From: an uncultured Rubrobacteraceae bacterium
Lineage (GTDB): Bacteria; Actinomycetota; Rubrobacteria; Rubrobacterales; Rubrobacteraceae
NCBI GenBank assembly: GCA_902806015.1
Contig: CADCUZ010000133.1
Span: 1 to 5,946, forward strand
Direction: 5' to 3'
DNA: 5,946 nt
Shown here: positions 1-5,603 of the stretch, one piece after another
Layout of the letters: the number at the start of each line of letters is the position of its first letter
Numbering within the stretch: the first letter of the stretch is position 1
The notes under the pieces: model-generated
What the model was told of the DNA's origin: nothing
The model's input: only the letters and a program-made list of their open reading frames with translations
Databases searched by the model: none
Position numbers and translations under genes: made by a program

Positions 1-441
1 GTGGATTCCCTCGGCTGGCTGGACACGCTCCTGGCCATAATCGTGCCGTCGGCGGCCGGGGCGTTCGGGGTCTTCTTCCTCAGGCAATTCTACCTGTCGC
101 TGCCGCAAGAGCTGGAGGAAGCGGCCCTCATAGACGGGGCGAACAGGTACCAGATCTTCCTCCGCATCATCCTGCCGATTTCCAAGGCCCCCCTTGCGAC
201 GCTTGCGGTGCTGAGCTTCCTGACCAACTGGAACGACTTCCTCTGGCCTGTCTACGTGCTCCTTAGCCCCACGAGCCAGACTCTGCCGCCGGGGCTGGCC
301 ATCCTTCAGGGCGCCTACAACACGAACTACACGGTCATCATGGCCGGCGGCGTGATCGCCAGCATACCGGTCCTGATACTCTACCTATTCGCCCAGAAGT
401 ACATAATCCAGGGCGTCTCCCGCAGCGGCCTGAAAGGATAG
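1..441 (+). CDS. Carbohydrate ABC transporter permease, MalG type (5' end outside window)
   Basis: This is the C-terminal half of an inner-membrane permease subunit of a sugar-importing ABC transporter, binding-protein-dependent type, MalG/UgpE branch. The 146 visible residues contain the EAA loop that docks on the ATPase: E40-A41-A42, G46 and the closing I57-L58-P59. Hydrophobic segments flank it at about residues 10-28, 64-88 and 112-131. The short basic tail ending in GLKG is typical of the family. Family members are usually about 270-300 residues, so roughly half the protein lies upstream. The GTG at base 1 is therefore most likely an internal Val codon and not the start. The stop is TAG at 439-441. 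The sugar cannot be told from the permease alone; the GH43 remnant directly downstream suggests pentose-rich oligosaccharides. Five of 14 Ile codons are ATA by hand count. The family call is very secure, the substrate is not. Confidence 0.95.
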   Translation: MDSLGWLDTLLAIIVPSAAGAFGVFFLRQFYLSLPQELEEAALIDGANRYQIFLRIILPISKAPLATLAVLSFLTNWNDFLWPVYVLLSPTSQTLPPGLAILQGAYNTNYTVIMAGGVIASIPVLILYLFAQKYIIQGVSRSGLKG

Positions 442-446
442 AAATC

Positions 447-815
447 GTAACGACGGTAAGTCACTCCGGCGTCATCCGACACCTCGGCCTTGCCGTCGTG
501 CTCTTTCTCTGCGTGCTGCTGGCATAGGGGACTGGCTCTGCCCAAGAGACGGGCGGCACGTACGCGAACCCCGTCTCGAAGGGCTTCCCAAACAACTTCG
601 CCGACCCCTCGATCGTCAGGGCCAAGGACGGCTACTGGTACGCCTACGGGACCAGCGACCCGCCGCTCGAGGCGAGGGTAGGTCGCACACCATCCCGATC
701 TCGCGCTCCAAAGACCTCGCCCACTGGAACTACGTTGGCGACGACTTGGCTGCGCCTCGCCCACCGGATCGACCTGGCGATCGACGCCGATGTGGCTTCG
801 CGAAAGCCAGAGCGG
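447..815 (+). pseudogene. Decayed secreted glycoside hydrolase family 43 gene (arabinanase/xylosidase-like), N-terminal remnant
   Basis: Frame 0 from 447 reads as a signal peptide (HLGLAVVLFLCVLLA) followed by GTGSAQETGG and then YANPV and FADPSIVRAKDGYWYAYGTS. This is the N-terminal blade-one pattern of GH43 enzymes, with the catalytic-base Asp in the ADP motif at 603-605. At about 660-668 the reading moves to frame 2, which continues with HTIPISRSKDLAHWNYVGDD, the expected next GH43 segment. A WIDP-like piece near 766-790 seems shifted again, and homology fades by about 815. Lesions seen: no ATG, GTG or TTG in frame before the signal peptide, with GTA at 447 standing eight bases after AAAGGA (433-438), as if a GTG start was lost; TAG at 525-527 inside the signal peptide; and at least one frameshift. 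A living enzyme would be about 300 residues or more. It sits five bases after the sugar permease stop, as expected for a former operon partner. The exact former specificity is unknown. Confidence 0.8.
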
Positions 816-951
816 GTAGCCTGAAATGCCGCCCCTTTCCCGAGGACGGCATCCAGGGAGACCGGCGGCGGTCGTGGTACCCCCTCCTGGGTAGCGGCCT
901 CCGGACCGTTTCGCCGGGCGCAGCATCGTTATCGTGGTTGCGCTAATCTTT

Positions 952-1005
952 GCCCTAGGATCCCTGGGTTCGGCGCTCCCGCCGAACCCGACTCGGCCTA
1001 AGGGC
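952..1005. repeat. Long inverted repeat / stem-loop
   Basis: The inner arms GGGTTCGGCG (966-975) and CGCCGAACCC (980-989) are perfectly complementary over 10 bases with a CTCC loop. An outer pair, GCCCTAGG (952-959) against CCTAAGGGC (997-1005), adds eight more base pairs with one bulged A, separated from the inner stem by an asymmetric internal loop. No run of T follows on either strand, so it is not a classical intrinsic terminator. It could be a transcript-end stabilising or Rho-assisted structure after the upstream operon, or a leader structure before the aldehyde dehydrogenase. The base pairing is seen directly; the role is inference. Confidence 0.6.
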
Positions 1006-1132
1006 GTAGCCTGGAAGGGATAGAGGTCGCCCTCCGCCGAAGGGGCAGGTACGAGGCCGACATGGAGACGACAGGCGCCAACCGTGCGCCAGGAGGAGAG
1101 GAAGGACGGAGTCGTGCCAAAACGTAGCCGAG

Positions 1133-1156
1133 GCCGATCCGAGCAACCAGATCGGC
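1133..1156. repeat. Short dyad, possible operator
   Basis: GCCGATC (1133-1139) and GATCGGC (1150-1156) form a perfect 7-base inverted repeat around a 10-base spacer, about 107 bases before the likely aldehyde dehydrogenase start. The geometry could suit a dimeric repressor, but dyads of this length turn up by chance in GC-rich DNA and no known operator consensus is recognised. Confidence 0.2.
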
Positions 1157-1251
1157 GTTCCCGCGCCGCAAGCTCAGAGAATGATGCTCGGCGCACGTGC
1201 GGTGTTGAGGGTTGGGACGAGGGTACGTGCCTTCCGCAAGTCAAACCATCC

Positions 1252-1258
1252 AAAGGAG
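1252..1258 (+). promoter_or_regulatory. Ribosome binding site of the aldehyde dehydrogenase gene
   Basis: AAAGGAG is the only good Shine-Dalgarno sequence before the gene. It lies four bases before an in-frame GTG at 1263, 13 bases before an in-frame TTG at 1272 and 40 bases before the ATG at 1299. It therefore argues for GTG 1263 or TTG 1272 over the ATG, and against the upstream in-frame ATG at 1212. Confidence 0.6.
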
Positions 1259-1262
1259 TTAC

Positions 1263-2753
1263 GTGGACCTCTTGAGTGTTCTTGGTCGGGAGCCCGCAAT
1301 GTACATCGGCGGCTCCTGGGTGACGGCGGACGAGAAGCGGCCCGTTATCAACCCCGCAGACGAATCGACCGTCGTCGAGGTGCCGGAGGCCGGCGCGGAG
1401 CACGCAGAGAGGGCTCTTGAGGGAGCCAGAAAGGCCCAGAGGGCGTGGGCCCGGAGGAGCGGCGTGGAGCGCGGAGCGGCCCTGCGGTCGATAGCGGATG
1501 GGATCCGGGCGCGGCAGGAGGATCTCGCCCGGCTCGTCGTGACGGAGCAGGGCAAGACGATCACCGAGGCGCGCGGCGAGATCGAGGCCGCGGCTGGCTT
1601 TTTCGACTACTTTGCCGGCTTCGACCGCGCCCAGGTCGGCACGATGTTCGCCCCGGACGAGAGTGGCGAGCACCTACTTATAAAGGACGTCCCCTACGGC
1701 GTGGTGGTCGGCATCATCCCCTGGAACTACCCGGCGGCGAGCTTCGCCCGCAAGGTCGCCCCGGCGATCATGGCCGGCAACGCCATCGTCCTCAAGCCGC
1801 ACGAGGAGACCCCGCTCACCGCCCTCGCGCTCGCCAGGATCATCGACGAGGCTGGGTTGGCCGGCGGCGTCGTCAACGTCGTCACCGGCGGGGGCCCCAC
1901 CGCCGGCAACGCGCTGGTGCGGAGCCCCATTACGGAGATGGTCACCGTCACCGGCTCGGTTCGGGCCGGGCGCGAGATCCTCGCTGCCGCCGCCGACAAC
2001 ATCACCCCGGTCTCGCTGGAGCTGGGCGGTAAGGCGCCGTTCATCGTCCTTGACGACGCCGACCTGGACGTCGCGGTCCAGAACGCGGTGAACGCCCGCT
2101 TCTGGAATTGCGGCCAGGTGTGCACCTGCAACGAGCGCACCTACGTACAGAGCGGCCTCTACGACGAGTTCGTGGACCGCTTCGTCGGTGTGGCTTCCGC
2201 CATCAAGATGGGCCACCCGATGCGCGATGACGTGCAGATGGGGCCGAAGGCCAATGGGGCCGAGTTGAACAAGGTGGAGGCGATGGTCGAGGAGGCCGTC
2301 GGGCAGGGGGCCTCCGTGGCGCTCGGCGGTAAGCGGCCAGGGGGCGAGGAGTTCAAGAAGGGCTACTGGTTCGAGCCGACGGTCCTGACCGGGGTGAAAA
2401 ATGACATGGACATCGTGCAGAGCGAGGTGTTCGGCCCTGTGCTGCCGATACAGCCCTTCGACGACTTCGAGGAGGCCGTGGGCCTCGCCAACGACTCTCG
2501 CTACGGCCTGACCGCCTACGTCTTCACCTCCGACCTCCGCAAGGCGATGCGGGCGATCGACGACATCGACTTCGGCGAGGTCTACGTCAACAAGATAGGC
2601 CCCGAGCAGCTCCAGGGCTTCCACCAAGGGTACCGGCTCTCCGGCATGGGCGGCGACGACGGGCAGTACGGCTACGAGCGGTACTTCCACCGCAAGACGG
2701 TGTACCTCCGCTACGGGGACGCCGCCGTCGACGAACGGCCGGCGAACCTGTGA
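1263..2753 (+). CDS. NAD-dependent aldehyde dehydrogenase, AldA-like (lactaldehyde/glycolaldehyde dehydrogenase type)
   Basis: This cytosolic aldehyde dehydrogenase superfamily enzyme should oxidise an aldehyde to its acid with NAD(P). Counting from GTG 1263 (496 residues), it shows the PWN motif with N155, the cofactor-site K178 in LKPHEETP, TGSV with G231-S232, the general base E253 in LELGGKAP, the catalytic C287 in NCGQVCTCNE, and E388-x-F390 in EVFGPVL. The 34-residue gap between E253 and C287 is normal. The CxC pattern around the nucleophile, the N-terminal MYIGGSWV and the C-terminal QGFHQGYRLSGMGG resemble E. coli AldA (479 residues), which acts on L-lactaldehyde and glycolaldehyde. 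Succinic or ketoglutaric semialdehyde dehydrogenase activity remains possible. The start is uncertain: GTG 1263 has the ribosome binding site four bases away, while TTG 1272 would give MSVLGREPAMYIGG, which lines up well with the AldA N-terminus. The neighbouring GMC and enolase-superfamily genes suggest a role in oxidative sugar breakdown. No damage is seen. Confidence 0.95.
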   Translation: MDLLSVLGREPAMYIGGSWVTADEKRPVINPADESTVVEVPEAGAEHAERALEGARKAQRAWARRSGVERGAALRSIADGIRARQEDLARLVVTEQGKTITEARGEIEAAAGFFDYFAGFDRAQVGTMFAPDESGEHLLIKDVPYGVVVGIIPWNYPAASFARKVAPAIMAGNAIVLKPHEETPLTALALARIIDEAGLAGGVVNVVTGGGPTAGNALVRSPITEMVTVTGSVRAGREILAAAADNITPVSLELGGKAPFIVLDDADLDVAVQNAVNARFWNCGQVCTCNERTYVQSGLYDEFVDRFVGVASAIKMGHPMRDDVQMGPKANGAELNKVEAMVEEAVGQGASVALGGKRPGGEEFKKGYWFEPTVLTGVKNDMDIVQSEVFGPVLPIQPFDDFEEAVGLANDSRYGLTAYVFTSDLRKAMRAIDDIDFGEVYVNKIGPEQLQGFHQGYRLSGMGGDDGQYGYERYFHRKTVYLRYGDAAVDERPANL

Positions 2754-3083
2754 TGCCGGGAACGACGGCGACCCGCCGCGGATTCCCACGGTGAAGCGCA
2801 AGCCTCTCCCGGGATCACTGGGGCGCCACACCCGAAGGCCCTCCGAGGTCCCTTCCCTACGGTCTCGTTCTTGCCCACGGGTTGTGCTTCGTCGGAGAAT
2901 GTCGGGGAACGGTTCGCGGCCGTCGCGGTGGGGCCGGGTGAGGGCTCGCGACCAGACCCCTCGGGTGCGGACGGGAACGCGATCTGATCGTCGAGCGCGC
3001 CGGACGGCTGGTCGGCGCCGCGCGTGGGGTGGCCGCTACGCGATGGGCCCTGGAGCAGGAAGACCGGGAGGAGCAAAAGACGC
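2754..3083 (+). other. Intergenic spacer without a supportable gene
   Basis: This 330-base stretch separates two intact genes on the same strand. Open frames exist on both strands, as expected at this GC content, but they are rich in Arg, Pro and Ser, run into the neighbouring coding regions and match nothing I recognise. Frame 2 from about 2942 is somewhat protein-like before it enters the next gene out of frame. I see no strong terminator or promoter. The last bases hold the ribosome binding site of the GMC gene. The length suggests that the downstream gene could have its own promoter. Confidence 0.45.
3066..3073 (+). promoter_or_regulatory. Ribosome binding site deciding the start of the GMC fusion gene
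   Basis: GGGAGGAG lies 10 bases before ATG 3084. The frame is open further upstream to an ATG at 3024, but that codon has no comparable site and would add 20 residues (WPLRDGPWSRKTGR and so on) with no family resemblance. A second ATG at 3096 lies further from the site. ATG 3084 is therefore preferred. Confidence 0.75.
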
Positions 3084-5351
3084 ATGGAGAAGCAGATGCC
3101 GGCCCTGATCGCCCTGAGCGCCGACGAGGCGAGGACGGCCGCGGCGATCTTCGAGCGCTTCTTCCCCGCCGACGAAAGCGGACCTGGTGCCACGCAGATC
3201 GGCGTCCTCGCCTACGTGGATCGGGCCCTGGCGGGCGCGTATCACGACAAAGTCGAGGCCTACCGGGTTGGCCTGGCGGCGCTGGACCGCGCCGCCAGGG
3301 TGCGTCACGATGCGCGCTTCGCGGACTGCGGCACCTGGCAGCAGGACGCTCTGCTGGCGGACCTGGAACGGGGCGCGCTCCCGAATTTCCGGGTGCCGCC
3401 CCAGGGCGGCTTCTTCGACATGCTCCGCGCCCACCTGCAGGAGGGGCTCTTCGCCGACCCCGCGCACGGCGGCAACCGCGCCAAGTCCGGCTGGAGGCTC
3501 CTGGGGCACACGGGGGTGTGGTTGGAGAACACCGCGGAGGAGAACCTCTCCGAGGAGCCCGTCACCAAGGGCGGCGAGATCCTGGCCCTGGCCGACGTGG
3601 GCTACTCCTTGGATGGTGCCCCACGCGAGCCCACGGAGATCCCCGGCTACGACCCCCAGCGTGGCGCCGATGACCCTGAGGGCTCGGCGGACGTCGTGCT
3701 GGTGGGGGTGGGGGCCGCGGGCGCCCTGGCGGCCCGCATCCTGGCCCGCGCGGGCCTGCGCGTGGTCGGGCTCGAGGCCGGACCCTGGCGCACCGGGCGC
3801 GACTTCGTGCCGGACGAGCTTGCCTCCACCTACTACTGCCGGGGAGGGATGGGGCCGAAATTCCTGAGCGAGGTGCCGCGCTGGCGGACCAGCGAGGACG
3901 AGCCCACCCGCGAGGCCAACTTCACGCTCGGACGCATGATGAACGGCGTTGGCGGCTCGGTCATCCACTGGGGGGGCGCCCTGCGCCGCAACCACCCCCA
4001 CCACTTCAGGTACCTCACCCACGTGCGCGAGAGCTTCGGGGAGAGCGCCTTGCCCGAGGGGCACACCCTGGTCGATTGGCCCGTCGGCTACGACGAGCTG
4101 GAACCGTACTACACGCAGGTCGAGTACGAGATCGGCGTGGCCGGCGACGGCGAGGCCAACCCCTACGTCGCGCGCAGCAGGCCCTACCCCATGCGGCCCA
4201 TGCGGCCCTTCCGCATGGGCGAGATCTTCCGCAATGCCACAGAAGCCATGGGCCTACGCCCATACCCGACGCCGGTGGCCGTCAACAGCGAGCCCTACAA
4301 CGGGTACCCGGCTACGGGCTACGGCGCCTGGAGCGGCGGCTTCGGCCCCTTCAACGACGAGCGGTGGCACCCCGGCCTCACCTGGGTCCCTGAGGCCCTC
4401 TCGACGGGCAACTTCGACCTCCGCACCCACTGCCGGGTCGTCCGCGTCCTCACCGACCGAGACGGGCGCGCAAGCGGGGTCGAGTACGTGGACGCCAACG
4501 GGGACGCGCGGGTGCAGGAGGCGCGCACCGTCATCCTGTGCGGGTACACCTTCGAGAACGTGCGGCTTCTGTTCCTCTCTGGGGACGACCGGCATCCGAA
4601 GGGCCTGGGCAACAACGCCGGCCAGGTCGGCAAGCACTTCATGACCAAGATGTGGGCGGACGTCCACGGATACTTCCCCGATACGATCTTCAACGCCCAC
4701 ACCGGCCCGGCGGCGCAGATGTGGAGCCTGGACGACTTCGAGGCCGCGGACTTCGACTCGGCCTCGCACGGGTTCGTCGGCGGGGCCACCCCCAACGTCG
4801 AGAACCAGCGGTTGCCGATCCAGATCAGCCGCGAGGCCCTCCCGCCCGACGTTCGCCGTTGGGGTTCGGAGTACAAGGACCACCTCCTCCGGTGGCAGCA
4901 CCAGGCCGCGGTCCGCCTCCAGCCGGACAACCTCTCCTACCGCACCAACTTCCTCGACCTCGACCCGCGCTACCGCGACAGGAGCGGGCTCGGGCTGCCC
5001 GTCGTGCGCGTCACCTACGACATGCAAGACAACGAGCACCGCGCGGCCGAGTTCATGGAGACGAAGTCCGAGGAGATCTTGCGCGAGATGGGGGCGACGA
5101 GGGTGTGGCGTGGCAGGCGCTTCGGCGGCGTGCTGAGCAGCCACGATCAGGGCGGTTGCCGCATGGGCGAAGACCCCGCCGGGTCCGTGGTCGACCCGGA
5201 CCTGCGCGTACACGACACTCCCGGGTTGTACGTCTACGGCACGTCGGTGTTCCCGACTTGTCACGGCATCAACCCGACGCTCACGATGTTCGCCCTGTGC
5301 TGCCGGGCCGCCGAGCGCCTCGCGCAGCGCCTACGTCGGGGAGAAGAGTAG
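3084..5351 (+). CDS. GMC family oxidoreductase with fused N-terminal gluconate 2-dehydrogenase subunit 3-like domain
   Basis: This 755-residue FAD enzyme probably oxidises an alcohol or aldose group of a sugar, polyol or sugar acid. Residues about 11-147 look like gluconate 2-dehydrogenase subunit 3: LSADEARTAAAIFERFFPADE, then VDRALAG, QQDALLADLERG, FFDMLRAHLQEGLFADP and GGNRAKSGWRLLG. A linker of about 50 residues follows. From about residue 201 comes the GMC flavoprotein: dinucleotide-binding G208-x-G210-x-x-G213, EAGP at the end of the second strand, GGSVIHWGG, the active-site H687 in SSHDQGGCRMG, and N730 in FPTCHGINPTLT near the C-terminus. In classical membrane gluconate dehydrogenases these are separate subunits joined by a cytochrome c subunit. 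Here there is no Tat or Sec signal, no membrane segment and no CxxCH haem motif, so the protein looks cytosolic and its electron acceptor is unknown. The gene lies between an AldA-like dehydrogenase and an enolase-superfamily gene. All Ile codons noticed are ATC. Family call secure; substrate unknown. Confidence 0.93.
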   Translation: MEKQMPALIALSADEARTAAAIFERFFPADESGPGATQIGVLAYVDRALAGAYHDKVEAYRVGLAALDRAARVRHDARFADCGTWQQDALLADLERGALPNFRVPPQGGFFDMLRAHLQEGLFADPAHGGNRAKSGWRLLGHTGVWLENTAEENLSEEPVTKGGEILALADVGYSLDGAPREPTEIPGYDPQRGADDPEGSADVVLVGVGAAGALAARILARAGLRVVGLEAGPWRTGRDFVPDELASTYYCRGGMGPKFLSEVPRWRTSEDEPTREANFTLGRMMNGVGGSVIHWGGALRRNHPHHFRYLTHVRESFGESALPEGHTLVDWPVGYDELEPYYTQVEYEIGVAGDGEANPYVARSRPYPMRPMRPFRMGEIFRNATEAMGLRPYPTPVAVNSEPYNGYPATGYGAWSGGFGPFNDERWHPGLTWVPEALSTGNFDLRTHCRVVRVLTDRDGRASGVEYVDANGDARVQEARTVILCGYTFENVRLLFLSGDDRHPKGLGNNAGQVGKHFMTKMWADVHGYFPDTIFNAHTGPAAQMWSLDDFEAADFDSASHGFVGGATPNVENQRLPIQISREALPPDVRRWGSEYKDHLLRWQHQAAVRLQPDNLSYRTNFLDLDPRYRDRSGLGLPVVRVTYDMQDNEHRAAEFMETKSEEILREMGATRVWRGRRFGGVLSSHDQGGCRMGEDPAGSVVDPDLRVHDTPGLYVYGTSVFPTCHGINPTLTMFALCCRAAERLAQRLRRGEE

Positions 5352-5404
5352 CGATTGCCGCACAAGATAGTCGGCGAAAGGACGCCCCGCAAGGAGGGAG
5401 GATC

Positions 5405-5578
5405 ATGACCCGGGCCGCCGAGCACCAGGCGTCGGGGACCATCGCGCCTGAAACACCCCACCTCAGGCCGCCGTCGAGGCGTCTGCATTTGGGGCCGACG
5501 AACCCGGCGCGCGCACCGGTCGCGTCGAGCCGCTGTTCGTGCGCCCGCGTAGCCGGTCCGGGGAGAGGCCACGGCTAG
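5405..5578 (+). CDS. Doubtful small ORF with a strong ribosome binding site, 57 residues
   Basis: ATG 5405 follows AAGGAGGGAGG (5391-5401), one of the best ribosome binding sites in the window, and the frame runs to TAG at 5576-5578. The product starts MTRAAEHQASGTIAPETP and becomes rich in Arg, Pro and Cys, with no recognised domain, signal peptide or membrane segment. The opening looks like an ordinary protein N-terminus while the rest looks like out-of-frame GC-rich DNA. A truncated or frameshifted gene, with only the start region kept, is therefore as likely as a real small protein. It lies 53 bases after the GMC stop and 25 bases before the enolase-superfamily start, so it would fit as an operon member. 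I do not recognise a function. Confidence 0.25.
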   Translation: MTRAAEHQASGTIAPETPHLRPPSRRLHLGPTNPARAPVASSRCSCARVAGPGRGHG

Positions 5579-5591
5579 TCGTCCACCGAAA

Positions 5592-5597
5592 AAGGAG
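5592..5597 (+). promoter_or_regulatory. Ribosome binding site of the enolase-superfamily gene
   Basis: AAGGAG, within an A-rich AAAAAGGAGAG, stands six bases before ATG 5604. The spacing is ideal and fixes the start of the gene that runs off the window. Confidence 0.8.
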
Positions 5598-5603
5598 AGC
5601 CGC

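Larger units (their letters stand above)
816..1262 (+). other. Non-coding or decayed spacer upstream of the aldehyde dehydrogenase
   Basis: No intact gene can be supported in these roughly 450 bases. The open stretches are short, begin without a convincing start and ribosome binding site, and do not match families I recognise. They may be worn-out continuation of the GH43 gene or of another gene lost beside it. One stretch, 895-1020, is open between TAG codons and encodes a hydrophobic run, IVIVVALIFALGSLGSALP, that resembles a signal peptide or membrane anchor but has no start. The region also contains a long hairpin (952-1005), a 7-base dyad (1133-1156) and, at its end, the ribosome binding site for the next gene. 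The promoter of the aldehyde dehydrogenase is probably here, but I could not pick out convincing -35 and -10 boxes. Confidence 0.5.

Noticed and set aside
944..949. TAATCT considered as a -10 promoter box
   Set aside because: No matching -35 element at 16-18 bases, and the host sigma-factor consensus is unknown.
381..1673. Long minus-strand ORF, 430 codons, over the spacer and the start of the aldehyde dehydrogenase
   Set aside because: It overlaps the permease end, the GH43 remnant and the aldehyde dehydrogenase, its product is Arg/Gly/Pro-rich without any family pattern, and long antisense frames are expected at this GC content.
1674..2831. Minus-strand ORF, 385 codons, opposite the aldehyde dehydrogenase
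   Set aside because: It is the mirror of a well-supported coding frame; the His/Val/Gly-rich product matches nothing.
2997..3018. GCGCCG / CGGCGC inverted repeat with a 10-base loop, considered as a terminator
   Set aside because: Only six base pairs, no T-run, and such GC repeats are common by chance here.
2711..3193. Minus-strand ORF, 160 codons, covering the spacer between the aldehyde dehydrogenase and the GMC gene
   Set aside because: It spans both gene ends and has a low-complexity Ser/Pro/Ala/Arg composition, and I recognise no domain. It is the only sizeable frame centred on the spacer, so I looked twice, but nothing supports it.
3036..5264. Two long minus-strand ORFs (3036-4064 and 4254-5264) opposite the GMC gene
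   Set aside because: Antisense shadows of the GMC frame, with no family resemblance.
4538..5578. Plus-strand ORF, 346 codons, in a second frame over the end of the GMC gene
   Set aside because: Extremely Arg/Pro-rich shadow frame over the conserved GMC C-terminus; only its last 57 codons, with their own ATG and ribosome binding site, are kept as a doubtful feature.
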